Positions 1 to 6,390 of a DNA stretch of 9,223 nt are shown piece by piece. The stretch comes from Actinomycetes bacterium (GTDB lineage: Bacteria > Actinomycetota > Actinomycetes > Actinomycetales > Cellulomonadaceae). A program made the translations under genes and the position numbers. The DNA is taken from positions 1-9,223 of the forward strand of contig JAEYNO010000361.1 of the NCBI GenBank assembly GCA_023412515.1. Direction: 5' to 3'. Within the stretch, counting starts at the first letter, position 1. Each line of letters begins with the position of its first letter. The notes beneath the pieces were generated by a model, which searched no databases, was not told the origin of the DNA, and was given only the letters and a program-made list of their open reading frames with translations.

Positions 1-332
1 CCCCCACGCGCCTGCGCGGCATCGCGCACCTGCGCGGCCACGAGACCGACCGGCTCGCGGCGCTCGCGGCCGAGATCACCCGGCTGGGCGGGCAGGCCGA
101 GCAGACCTCCGACGGGCTGGTGATCACGCCCCGGCCGCTGCACGGCGGCACGTGGCGCACGTACGCCGACCACCGCATGGCGACCGCGGGCGCGCTCGTG
201 GGCCTGCGCGTGCCGGGCGTCGCGGTCGAGGACGTCGCCACGACCGCCAAGACGCTGCCCGGGTTCGTCGACCTGTGGGCGGGCATGCTCGCGGGCGCGA
301 CGCCGGCCGGTGCGACGGGGCCGACGGCCTGA
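1..332 (+). CDS. aroA: 3-phosphoshikimate 1-carboxyvinyltransferase (EPSP synthase), C-terminal part
   Basis: This is the C-terminal 109 residues of EPSP synthase, read from base 3 to a TGA at 330-332; the 5' part lies outside the window. The enzyme joins shikimate-3-phosphate and phosphoenolpyruvate to make EPSP, the penultimate step to chorismate, in the cytoplasm. Visible family marks are the segment RLRGIAHLRGHETDRLAALA, the actinobacterial form of the substrate-binding R-x-KESDR region, and YADHRMATAGAL, the conserved DHR-M motif near the end of the second domain. The ending KTLPGFVDLWAGM is typical of the family C-terminus. The stop codon shares one base with the ATG of the next gene (TGATG), so rsgA is probably translationally coupled to it. 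The same aroA-rsgA pairing occurs in mycobacteria, from memory. Identification is firm; only the truncation limits it. Confidence 0.95.
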   Translation, partial: PTRLRGIAHLRGHETDRLAALAAEITRLGGQAEQTSDGLVITPRPLHGGTWRTYADHRMATAGALVGLRVPGVAVEDVATTAKTLPGFVDLWAGMLAGATPAGATGPTA

Positions 333-1405
333 TGGCGCAGCGGCGCTACGACGAGCGGGACGTGCGGATCCGTCCCGGCCGCGGCTCGCGCCCCCGCACC
401 AAGCAGCGCCCGGAGCACGCCGACGCGTTGTCCGCGATGGTCGTCGCGGTCGACCGCGGGCGCTACACCGTGCTCGTCGACCCCGGCGGCCCGGACGAGA
501 CGCGCGTGCTGGCGATGAAGGCCCGCGAGCTGGGGCGCGAGCGCGTGGTCCCGGGCGACCGCGTCGACGTCGTCGGCGACACGACCGGCGAGGACGGCAC
601 GCTCGCGCGCATCGTGCGGATCGGCGAGCGGCGCACGGTGCTGCGCCGCACGGCCGACGACACCGACCCGGTCGAGCGCGTGATCGTCGCGAACGCCGAC
701 CGGCTCGTCGTCGTCACCGCGCTGGCCGACCCCGAGCCGCGCACGCGCATGATCGACCGCTGCGTCGCCGCCGCGTACGACGCCGGCATGGAGGTGCTGC
801 TCGCGCTCACCAAGGCCGACCTCGCGGACCCCGCCGAGCTCACGGCGCTGTACGCGCCGATCGGCGTCGAGGTGGTCGCGACGCGGCGCGTGACCGACCC
901 GGTCACGGGCGCGACGACGATCGAGGGCCTGGACGCGCTGCGCGACGCGCTGCGCGGCGAGATCTCCGTGCTGGTGGGGCACTCGGGCGTCGGCAAGTCG
1001 ACGCTCGTCAACGCGCTCGTCCCCGACGCCCGGCGCGCGACGGGCGTCGTCAACGACGTCACCGGGCGCGGGCGCCACACCTCGACGTCGGCGGTCGCGC
1101 TCGAGGTCCCGGACGTGGGCGCGCCGACCTGGGTGATCGACACCCCGGGCGTGCGGTCGTTCGGGCTCGCGCACGTGGACCCCGCGCACCTGCTGCACGC
1201 GTTCGCGGACCTCGACGAGGTCGCGCAGGAGTGCCCGCGCGGCTGCACGCACCTGGCCGACGCACCGGACTGCGCGCTCGACGAGTGGGTGGCGGACGCC
1301 GCCGACGACGCGACGCGTGCGGCGCGGGCCGCACGGCTGGACTCGTTCCGTCGCCTGCTGGTGAGCCGGCTCGGCACCGCGGACGCCGACGACACGCGTC
1401 CCTGA
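332..1405 (+). CDS. rsgA: Ribosome small subunit-dependent GTPase RsgA
   Basis: This 357-residue protein is a circularly permuted GTPase that acts late in 30S ribosomal subunit maturation. The order of GTPase motifs proves the permutation: G4 (TKAD, residues 160-163) comes before G1 (the P-loop GHSGVGKST, 216-224), G2 (TGRGRHTST, 244-252) and G3 (DTPG, 270-273). An N-terminal OB-fold fits residues about 30-95. A C-terminal zinc knuckle follows, with likely ligands C301, C305, H307 and C314. Its spacing is C-x3-C-x-H-x6-C, slightly different from the C-x4-C-x-H-x5-C I remember for E. coli RsgA. The ATG at 332 was chosen because it overlaps the aroA stop and gives the usual family length. The frame stays open upstream to 152, but that part only shadows aroA. 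No strong ribosome binding site is seen, so coupling to aroA is likely. In the family, (p)ppGpp binds and inhibits RsgA. Confidence 0.95.
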   Translation: MAQRRYDERDVRIRPGRGSRPRTKQRPEHADALSAMVVAVDRGRYTVLVDPGGPDETRVLAMKARELGRERVVPGDRVDVVGDTTGEDGTLARIVRIGERRTVLRRTADDTDPVERVIVANADRLVVVTALADPEPRTRMIDRCVAAAYDAGMEVLLALTKADLADPAELTALYAPIGVEVVATRRVTDPVTGATTIEGLDALRDALRGEISVLVGHSGVGKSTLVNALVPDARRATGVVNDVTGRGRHTSTSAVALEVPDVGAPTWVIDTPGVRSFGLAHVDPAHLLHAFADLDEVAQECPRGCTHLADAPDCALDEWVADAADDATRAARAARLDSFRRLLVSRLGTADADDTRP

Positions 1406-1415
1406 CGGCGGCGCG

Positions 1416-1429
1416 CGCCCGCGCGGGCG
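1416..1429. terminator. Weak GC palindrome after rsgA, possible terminator
   Basis: CGCCCGCGCGGGCG is a perfect 14-base palindrome starting 11 bases after the rsgA stop. As RNA it could form a 5-bp stem with a 4-base loop. There is no T-run. Palindromes of this size occur by chance at this GC content, so this is only a candidate. Confidence 0.2.
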
Positions 1430-1460
1430 GACCCTCCCCCACGCGGACGGCGCGCTTGGG

Positions 1461-1466
1461 TAGGTT
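1461..1466 (+). promoter_or_regulatory. Candidate -10 element for hisN
   Basis: TAGGTT fits the actinobacterial -10 pattern TAnnnT and lies in the 115-base gap between rsgA and hisN. Transcription would start near 1473, giving a leader of roughly 48 bases that contains the hisN ribosome binding site. No TTGACA-like -35 is seen at 17-18 bases upstream, which is common in such promoters. It would let hisN be expressed independently of aroA-rsgA. Confidence 0.45.
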
Positions 1467-1508
1467 GACGCGCGGGCCGGCCGCGCCGTGACCGGCCCGG
1501 GGACCGAC

Positions 1509-1515
1509 GAGGGAG
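1509..1515 (+). promoter_or_regulatory. Ribosome binding site of hisN
   Basis: GAGGGAG lies 5 bases before the ATG at 1521. It decides between that ATG and an in-frame GTG at 1488, which has no ribosome binding site of its own. Confidence 0.7.
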
Positions 1516-1520
1516 CGACG

Positions 1521-2300
1521 ATGGCGTACGACGACGACCTGCGGCTCGCGCACGTGATCGCCGACCAGGTCGACGCGCTGACGATGTCGCGGTTCAAGGC
1601 GATGGACCTCCGGGTCGAGACGAAGCCGGACCTCACGCCCGTCTCCGACGCCGACCGCGCCGCCGAGGACCTCGTGCGCGCCCAGCTGTCGCGCGCGCGG
1701 CCGCGCGACGCGGTGCACGGCGAGGAGCGCCACGACACGGGCCACGGCCCGCGCCGGTGGGTGGTCGACCCGATCGACGGGACCAAGAACTTCGTGCGCG
1801 GCGTGCCGGTGTGGGCGACGCTGCTGGCCCTCATGGACGGCGACGAGGTCGTCGTCGGCGTGGTGTCCGCCCCGGCGCTGGGACGGCGCTGGTGGGCCGC
1901 GCAGGGCACGGGCGCCTGGACGGGGCGGTCGCTCGCGGCGGCCACGCGCCTGCACGTGTCGAAGGTGGCGACGCTCGAGGACGCGTCGTTCTCGTACTCG
2001 AGCCTCACCGGCTGGGAGCAGCACGGCCGCCTCCCGCAGTTCATGGACCTGCAGCGGCGCGTCTGGCGCACGCGCGCGTACGGCGACTTCTGGTCGTACG
2101 TGCTGGTCGCCGAGGGCGCGGTCGACGTCGCGGCCGAGCCCGAGCTCGAGCTGTACGACATGGCCGCGCTCGTGCCGGTCGTCACCGAGGCGGGCGGACG
2201 GTTCACGTCCCTGCGCGGCGTCGACGGCCCGCACGGCGGCGATGCGCTGGTGACCAACGGCCTGCTGCACGACGACGCGCTGGCGGCGCTCACGCCCTGA
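1521..2300 (+). CDS. hisN: Histidinol-phosphatase, inositol monophosphatase family
   Basis: This 259-residue cytoplasmic enzyme belongs to the Mg2+-dependent inositol monophosphatase superfamily. Its likely role is dephosphorylation of L-histidinol phosphate, the penultimate step of histidine synthesis. The metal sites are visible: GEER (residues 67-70), DPIDGT (83-88) and the C-terminal YDMAA (212-216), where D213 is the expected third metal ligand. The HisN branch typically has 'LYDMAALVP' here, whereas general inositol monophosphatases usually have W-D. The segment RGVPVWATLLAL following the DPIDGT motif is also HisN-like. Length fits the family (about 260). The start is set by the ribosome binding site at 1509-1515. 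It is 56 bases upstream of a methyltransferase gene and probably co-transcribed with it. The alternative is a related phosphatase acting on inositol phosphate or another sugar phosphate; HisN is favoured on motif wording and its place next to rsgA. Confidence 0.85.
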   Translation: MAYDDDLRLAHVIADQVDALTMSRFKAMDLRVETKPDLTPVSDADRAAEDLVRAQLSRARPRDAVHGEERHDTGHGPRRWVVDPIDGTKNFVRGVPVWATLLALMDGDEVVVGVVSAPALGRRWWAAQGTGAWTGRSLAAATRLHVSKVATLEDASFSYSSLTGWEQHGRLPQFMDLQRRVWRTRAYGDFWSYVLVAEGAVDVAAEPELELYDMAALVPVVTEAGGRFTSLRGVDGPHGGDALVTNGLLHDDALAALTP

Positions 2301-2345
2301 GCCGTCGGACCCGATCCGGCGGGACCCCCGGACACCGTCGACCCC

Positions 2346-2352
2346 GAGGAGG
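2346..2352 (+). promoter_or_regulatory. Strong ribosome binding site for the 2357 methyltransferase
   Basis: GAGGAGG lies 4 bases before the GTG at 2357 and fixes the start. The reading frame is open far upstream inside hisN, so without this site the start would be ambiguous. Confidence 0.75.
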
Positions 2353-2356
2353 CGCC

Positions 2357-3109
2357 GTGACCGGCAGCAGGGACGACCGGCACGCCGCGCACGCGGCGTC
2401 GTTCACGCACCACGCCGACGAGTACGCGGCGGTGCGCCCGGGCTACCCGCCTGCGGCCGTCGACCTGCTGGTGCCCGCGGGGTCACGCGACGGGTTGGAC
2501 CTCGCCGCGGGCACCGGCAAGCTCACGGCGGCGCTCGTGGAGCGCGGGCTGCGGGTGGTCGCGGTCGAGCCCGCGGCGGGCATGCGCGAGCAGCTCGCGC
2601 ACGCGCTGCCCGGCGTCGAGCTGCACGCCGGCACCGCCGAGGCGATCCCGCTGCCGGACGCGTCGGTCGACGTCGTGACCGTCGCGCAGGCGTGGCACTG
2701 GTTCGACGAGCCCACGGCGGCGGCCGAGGTCGCGCGCGTGCTGCGCCCGGGCGGGACCCTCGGGATCGTGTGGAACGACCGCGACGAGGACGTGCCGTGG
2801 GTCGGCGCGTACGGCGCGCTGCTGCACGAGGCCGCGGGCCCGCAGCTCGCGCGCGACACGCACCCGGTGCCCGGGGACGCGTTCACGGACGTGCTGCGCA
2901 CCGACGTGCGCTGGAACCACGTGCTGACGCCCGACGAACTCGTGCGCCTCGCGGGCACGCGCTCCTACGCGATCGTGCTGCCCCCCGACGAGCGTGCGGC
3001 CCTGCTCGACCGCGTCCGGACCCTCGTCACGACCCACCCCGACCTGGCCGGCCGCACGCGCGTCCCGGTCCCCTACGTGACCCGCGTGTACACGGCCCGC
3101 CGCCGCTGA
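2357..3109 (+). CDS. Class I SAM-dependent methyltransferase
   Basis: This 250-residue protein has a Rossmann-type methyltransferase core. Motif I is LDLAAGTGK (residues 47-55) and binds SAM. An acidic strand end follows (VVAVEPAAGM), where the glutamate should contact the SAM ribose. Next come the motif ASVDVVTVAQAWHWFD and the post-motif VLRPGGTLGIVWNDRD. This belongs to the Methyltransf_11/UbiE-like group; the 'QAWHWF' wording is common in a family of actinobacterial and fungal proteins of unknown substrate. The N-terminal stretch with FTHHADEYAAVRPGYP is also typical of that family. No signal peptide or membrane segment is seen, so it should be cytoplasmic. It follows hisN by 56 bases on the same strand with no clear terminator between them, so it is probably the last gene of that operon. 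Nothing in the sequence names the substrate. Confidence 0.88.
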   Translation: MTGSRDDRHAAHAASFTHHADEYAAVRPGYPPAAVDLLVPAGSRDGLDLAAGTGKLTAALVERGLRVVAVEPAAGMREQLAHALPGVELHAGTAEAIPLPDASVDVVTVAQAWHWFDEPTAAAEVARVLRPGGTLGIVWNDRDEDVPWVGAYGALLHEAAGPQLARDTHPVPGDAFTDVLRTDVRWNHVLTPDELVRLAGTRSYAIVLPPDERAALLDRVRTLVTTHPDLAGRTRVPVPYVTRVYTARRR

Positions 3110-3127
3110 CGCCGCCCGGACCGGCGC

Positions 3128-3172
3128 CGCGTGAACTGGTCACCGATCGCACCGCAGGCGCGTGAACTGGTC
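3128..3172 (+). repeat. Two direct copies of a 14-bp unit, 31 bp apart
   Basis: The unit CGCGTGAACTGGTC occurs exactly at 3128-3141 and again at 3159-3172. The 31-bp period is close to three turns of the helix. The core TGAACTGGTC is less GC-rich than its surroundings. A third, inverted copy of the core lies at 3181-3190. The whole arrangement sits in the non-coding gap between convergent genes. Confidence 0.85.
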
Positions 3173-3190
3173 GCAGAAGTGACCAGTTCA
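3163..3190. terminator. Perfect inverted repeat, likely bidirectional terminator
   Basis: TGAACTGGTC (3163-3172) and GACCAGTTCA (3181-3190) form a perfect 10-bp stem. One G-T and one C-G pair extend it inward to 12 pairs, leaving a tetraloop AGAA. The first direct copy can instead pair with the same inverted arm over 12 Watson-Crick pairs (3132-3143 with 3179-3190), giving a competing hairpin with a 35-base loop. The site lies between the + strand methyltransferase (ends 3109) and the - strand HAD gene (ends 3251), where a two-way terminator is expected. There is no T-run on either side, which is usual for actinobacterial terminators. Alternatives are a dispersed repeat or a protein-binding palindrome. 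Confidence 0.6.
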
Positions 3191-3193
3191 GGT

Positions 3194-3219
3194 CACCCAC
3201 CGGGCGGGGTGGGTGGGGG
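3194..3219 (+). other. G-quadruplex motif overlapping a GC hairpin
   Basis: Bases 3202-3219 read GGGCGGGGTGGGTGGGGG: four runs of at least three G separated by single bases, the arrangement expected to give the most stable parallel quadruplex. The same bases overlap an 8-bp inverted repeat, CACCCACC at 3194-3201 with GGTGGGTG at 3208-3215. The strand could therefore fold as either a hairpin or a quadruplex. It lies 11 bases after the palindrome, downstream of both converging genes. More G-runs follow to about 3236. Confidence 0.5.
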
Positions 3220-3250
3220 CCGGGCGGGCTCGGGCCGCCTGCGGGCGGGG

Positions 3251-3985
3251 TCAGCCGTGGGCGGGCAGGGCCAGGACGGCCGGCAGCTCGGCGAGGTCGT
3301 GGATCACGTGGACGCCCGCGGCGGCGACGTCGGCCTCGGTGACCGGCACGCGGCGCGGGCCCGGCCGGTCGAGCCACACGCCGACGAGGCCCGCGGCGCG
3401 CGCGGCGGCGGCGTCGACGTCGAGCTCGTCGCCCACATACGCCGTGCGGGCCGGGTCGGTGCCCAGGCGGGCGCAGCCCTCGAGGAACACGCGCGGGTCG
3501 GGCTTGCCGACGCCGAGCGTGTCGACGCCCACGAGCACCTCGACGCGGTCGGCCAGCCCGGCACGTGCGAGCTTGTCGGACTGGTAGGCGACGCGCGCGT
3601 TGGTCAGCGCGCCGACCCGCACGCCCGCAGCCAGCAGCGCGTCGAGCGCGGGGACGGCGTCGTCGTGCGCGGCCCACCCGTCGGCGAACGCGGCGTCGAA
3701 CACCGCGTCCCACGCGTCGTAGGCCGCGTCGTCGAGCACCGGGCCGCCGACGGCCGCGTGCAGCTCGTTGGCGCGCGTCATGCGCTGCTGCCGGAACGTC
3801 CGCTCGCCGCGCGTGTACGCGCGGTAGTGACCCCCGGGGTCCGCGCGCCACAGCGCGAGCGCCGCGTCGAGGTCGGCGCCGGGCGCGTACCGGTCGAGCA
3901 CCGCCGCGAGCGCGCCGCGGAACGCGTCCCGCGTCGCCACGAGCGTGTCGTCGACGTCGAGCAGGACCCCGTCGACGCGGCTCAC
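3251..3985 (-). CDS. HAD-superfamily hydrolase (phosphatase)
   Basis: This 244-residue cytoplasmic protein carries all four HAD motifs. Motif I is DVDDT, with D10 the nucleophile and D12 the general acid/base. Motif II is LTN, with T128. Motif III is the lysine in GVGKPDP (K161). Motif IV is GDELDVD, with D186 and D191 as Mg2+ ligands. The cap lies between motifs I and II (residues about 17-105), as in subfamily IA phosphatases such as phosphoglycolate phosphatase, but the sequence does not reveal the substrate. The GTG start at 3985 overlaps the gltX stop as GTGA, which argues for translational coupling. The frame is open far upstream, but only as a shadow of gltX. It could serve in metabolite repair or as a general sugar- or nucleotide-phosphate phosphatase; that is inference only. 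Confidence 0.9.
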   Translation of the reverse strand: MSRVDGVLLDVDDTLVATRDAFRGALAAVLDRYAPGADLDAALALWRADPGGHYRAYTRGERTFRQQRMTRANELHAAVGGPVLDDAAYDAWDAVFDAAFADGWAAHDDAVPALDALLAAGVRVGALTNARVAYQSDKLARAGLADRVEVLVGVDTLGVGKPDPRVFLEGCARLGTDPARTAYVGDELDVDAAAARAAGLVGVWLDRPGPRRVPVTEADVAAAGVHVIHDLAELPAVLALPAHG

Positions 3986-5493
3986 AGGCTCGCGCGCAGG
4001 CGTGCGAGGCGCGCGAGCGTCGCGTCCTTGCCGAGGATCTCCATCGACTCGAACAGCGGCGGCGACACGCGACGGCCCGTGAGGGCGACGCGCAGCGGCG
4101 TGTAGGCGAACCGCGCCTTGATGCCGAGCCCGCCCTCCTCGGTGGGTGCCACGAGCGCCGCGGCCAGCGCGGTCTGCGTCGCCTCGGTGGTGAACCCGTC
4201 GGCGGGCAGGTCGCCCAGCACGCGCGCGGCGGTGTCGATCACGTCGGCGGCCTCGGGGCGCAGCGCGGCGCGCGCGTCCTCGACGACCTCGACCGCGTCG
4301 TCCGCGACGAACAGGAAGCCGAGCATGCCGACGGCCTCGCCCAGCAGCGTCATGCGCTCCTGCACGAGCGGCGCGCCCGCGTCGAGCAGCGCGCGGTGCT
4401 CGGGCGCGAGGTCCGCGTAGGAGTCGGCGGGCACCAGGCCGGCGGCGTGCAGGTACGGCACGAGCCGCTCGCGGAAGTCCTCGGGCGCGAGCAGGCGCAC
4501 GTGCGCGGCGTTGATCGCCTCGGCCTTCTTGAGGTCGAACCGCGCGGGGTTCGGGTTGACGTCGGCGACGTCGAACTTCTCGACCATCTCGGCGACCGAG
4601 AAGATGTCGCGGTCGGGGGCGATGGACCAGCCGAGCAGCGCGAGGTAGTTGAGCAGGCCCTCGGGCGTGAAGCCGCGCTCGCGGTGCAGGAAGAGGTTGG
4701 ACTCGGGGTCCCGCTTCGAGAGCTTCTTGTTGCCCTCGCCCATGACGTACGGCAGGTGGCCGAACTGCGGCAGCACGCTCGCGACGCCCAGCTCGAGCAG
4801 CGCGCGGTACAGCACGACCTGCCGCGGGGTCGACGACAGCAGGTCCTCGCCGCGCAGCACGTGCGTGATGCCCATGAGCGCGTCGTCGACCGGGTTGACC
4901 AGCGTGTACAGCGGGTGCCCGTTGCCGCGGACGATCACGTAGTCCGGCACGGAGCCGGCCTTGAACGTCACGTCGCCGCGCACGAGGTCGGTGAACGTCA
5001 CGTCCTCGTCGGGCATGCGCATCCGGACGACGGCCTCGCGCCCCTCGGCGCGGTAGGCGGCCTTCTGCTCGTCGGTGAGGTCGCGGTCGAAGCCGTCGTA
5101 CCCGAGCTTGGGGTCGCGGCCCGCGGCGCGGTGCCGGGCCTCGACCTCCTCGGGCGTCGAGAACGCCTCGTACGCGTAGCCGCCCTCGAGCAGGCGGCGC
5201 ACGACGTCGCGGTACAGGTCGTAGCGCTGCGACTGCCGGTACGGCTCGTGCGGGCCGCCGACCTCGACGCCCTCGTCCCAGTCCATGCCGAGCCAGCGCA
5301 GCGCGTCGAGCAGCTGCTCGTACGACTCCTGCGAGTCGCGCGCCGGGTCGGTGTCCTCGACGCGGAACACGAACGTGCCGCCCACGTGGCGGGCGTACGC
5401 CCAGTTGAACAGCGCCGTCCGGATGAGGCCGACGTGGGGCGTGCCGGTCGGGGACGGGCAGAAACGGACGCGCACGGGGGTGCTGGCGGGCAC
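3982..5493 (-). CDS. gltX: Glutamyl-tRNA synthetase
   Basis: This 503-residue class I aminoacyl-tRNA synthetase attaches glutamate to tRNA(Glu). The HIGH motif appears as HVGL (residues 20-23, within PSPTGTPHVGL) and the KMSKS motif as KLSKR (257-261). Between them are the family-typical RVEDTDPARDSQES segment and the YVIVRGNGHPLYTLVNPVDD region. The cysteine ligands of the zinc-binding insert known from E. coli GltX are absent: the region YEAFSTPEEVEARH has none, as I remember for mycobacterial GltX. The C-terminal anticodon-binding helical domain covers roughly residues 320-503. Length is usual. The GTG at 5493 was chosen because GAGGTG lies 4 bases upstream; the open frame continues further upstream through what appears to be promoter. 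It heads a two-gene unit with the HAD gene. Many actinobacteria charge tRNA(Gln) with Glu using this enzyme followed by GatCAB; no gln-specific enzyme is in view. Confidence 0.96.
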   Translation of the reverse strand: MPASTPVRVRFCPSPTGTPHVGLIRTALFNWAYARHVGGTFVFRVEDTDPARDSQESYEQLLDALRWLGMDWDEGVEVGGPHEPYRQSQRYDLYRDVVRRLLEGGYAYEAFSTPEEVEARHRAAGRDPKLGYDGFDRDLTDEQKAAYRAEGREAVVRMRMPDEDVTFTDLVRGDVTFKAGSVPDYVIVRGNGHPLYTLVNPVDDALMGITHVLRGEDLLSSTPRQVVLYRALLELGVASVLPQFGHLPYVMGEGNKKLSKRDPESNLFLHRERGFTPEGLLNYLALLGWSIAPDRDIFSVAEMVEKFDVADVNPNPARFDLKKAEAINAAHVRLLAPEDFRERLVPYLHAAGLVPADSYADLAPEHRALLDAGAPLVQERMTLLGEAVGMLGFLFVADDAVEVVEDARAALRPEAADVIDTAARVLGDLPADGFTTEATQTALAAALVAPTEEGGLGIKARFAYTPLRVALTGRRVSPPLFESMEILGKDATLARLARLRASL

Positions 5494-5497
5494 GGGA

Positions 5498-5503
5498 CAC
5501 CTC
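5498..5503 (-). promoter_or_regulatory. Ribosome binding site of gltX
   Basis: On the minus strand GAGGTG precedes the GTG start by 4 bases (TCCC). It rules out the longer open frame that continues upstream to about 5586. Confidence 0.65.
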
Positions 5504-5530
5504 GGGTCTGGCGGCGGTGGGATCGACGTC

Positions 5531-5536
5531 AGCCTA
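5531..5536 (-). promoter_or_regulatory. Candidate -10 element of gltX
   Basis: The minus strand reads TAGGCT, matching the actinobacterial TAnnnT -10 form. Transcription would begin near 5524, giving a leader of about 30 bases that contains the GAGGTG ribosome binding site. No good -35 is visible. The 86-base gap must also hold the control region of the divergent alarmone synthetase gene, for which I see no clear -10 on the plus strand. Confidence 0.5.
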
Positions 5537-5579
5537 CCGAGCGCGGAACGCGACGACGTGCACGGACGTTGGGCTGGGC

Positions 5580-6362
5580 ATGGCACCGGGGACGACCTCC
5601 ACGCAGCAGACCGACGCGACGCCGGGAGGTCTGGTCCAGACCGTGCGGGACCAGGTGGCGACCCACCTCGAGCCGGGCCTGGGCACCGGGGTCATCACGA
5701 CGGTGCGCGACGCGCAGCGCGAGCTCGCCCGGTTCCGCATGGGCTACGAGTTCGGCATCGAGGAGATGCTCACCAAGATCCGGATCCTGCGCTCGGAGTT
5801 CCGCCAGACGCACGACCACAACCCGATCGAGCACGTGACGTCGCGCCTGAAGTCGATCGACTCGATCCTGGAGAAGACGACGCGCTACGGCTGCGCGGCC
5901 GACCCGGAGACGATCCGCGAGCGCATCCTCGACATCGCGGGCATCCGCATCACGTGCAGCTTCGTGTCCGACGCGTACTGGGTCGCGGACATGCTCGCGT
6001 CGCAGCCCGACGTCGAGGTCGTGCGGCGCAAGGACTACATCGCCGAGCCCAAGGCCAACGGCTACCGGTCGCTGCACCTCATCGTGCGGATCCCGGTGTT
6101 CCTGTCCGACCGCACCGAGCACGTGCCCGTCGAGGTGCAGATCCGCACCATCGCGATGGACTTCTGGGCGAGCGTCGAGCACAAGCTGTCGTACAAGTAC
6201 CACGGCGCGCTGCCCGAGGACCTGCGCACCGAGCTGCTCGACGCCGCGGTGACGGGCGCCGAGCTCGACGCCCGCATGGGGCGGCTGCGCGCCGAGGTCC
6301 GGGACCTGGGCGCCGAGGGCGCGACGGGCACCCCGCCGGGGACCGACACGCGTCCGGCCTGA
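5580..6362 (+). CDS. Small alarmone synthetase, RelQ/YjbM type (GTP pyrophosphokinase)
   Basis: This 260-residue cytoplasmic protein holds only the RelA/SpoT synthetase domain. It should transfer pyrophosphate from ATP to GDP or GTP to make (p)ppGpp. Landmarks are DIAGIRI (residues 118-124), KANGYRSLH (158-166), where Y162 is expected to stack on the acceptor base, and EVQIRT, where E185 is the expected catalytic glutamate. These are followed by FWASVEHKLSYKY, very like RelQ/YjbM. There is no HD hydrolase domain and no TGS or ACT domain, so it is a stand-alone synthetase rather than a long RSH. The first 20-30 residues and the last 20 (rich in G, T and P) look disordered. The ATG at 5580 is preferred, but no ribosome binding site precedes it; a GTG at 5517 in the same frame has none either and would overlap the gltX promoter. 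It is divergent from gltX and convergent with the FAH gene, so it is a single-gene unit. Confidence 0.9.
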   Translation: MAPGTTSTQQTDATPGGLVQTVRDQVATHLEPGLGTGVITTVRDAQRELARFRMGYEFGIEEMLTKIRILRSEFRQTHDHNPIEHVTSRLKSIDSILEKTTRYGCAADPETIRERILDIAGIRITCSFVSDAYWVADMLASQPDVEVVRRKDYIAEPKANGYRSLHLIVRIPVFLSDRTEHVPVEVQIRTIAMDFWASVEHKLSYKYHGALPEDLRTELLDAAVTGAELDARMGRLRAEVRDLGAEGATGTPPGTDTRPA

Positions 6363-6390
6363 GCCCGGCGGGGCCGTCGGGTCGCCGCCG

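Noticed and set aside
152..331. N-terminal extension of rsgA from an upstream in-frame ATG
   Set aside because: This part overlaps the conserved end of aroA in another frame and would give an R/G-rich tail not found in RsgA. The ATG at 332 overlapping the aroA stop fits better.
2346..2356. Fusion of hisN and the methyltransferase through the open frame upstream of 2357
   Set aside because: The open frame upstream is a shadow of hisN. The hisN stop at 2298-2300 and the GAGGAGG site before GTG 2357 show two separate genes.
3163..3190. FadR/GntR-type operator
   Set aside because: The half-sites TGGTC and GACCA resemble those of the FadR group, but they are separated far more widely than the near-abutting spacing that such dimers need.
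3251..5500. Single minus-strand frame of about 750 codons covering both HAD and gltX
   Set aside because: Only its last 244 codons encode the HAD protein. The upstream part is an out-of-frame shadow of gltX, which has the HVGL and KLSKR motifs in another frame.
3565..5838. Long plus-strand open frames opposite gltX and the HAD gene
   Set aside because: They read as arginine-, alanine- and glycine-rich low-complexity protein with no recognisable domain, and are antisense to well-supported genes.
6363..6390. Terminator hairpin between the alarmone synthetase and FAH genes
   Set aside because: Only short 5-bp GC complementarities are present in the 28-base gap, with several equally poor pairings; nothing stands out from background.
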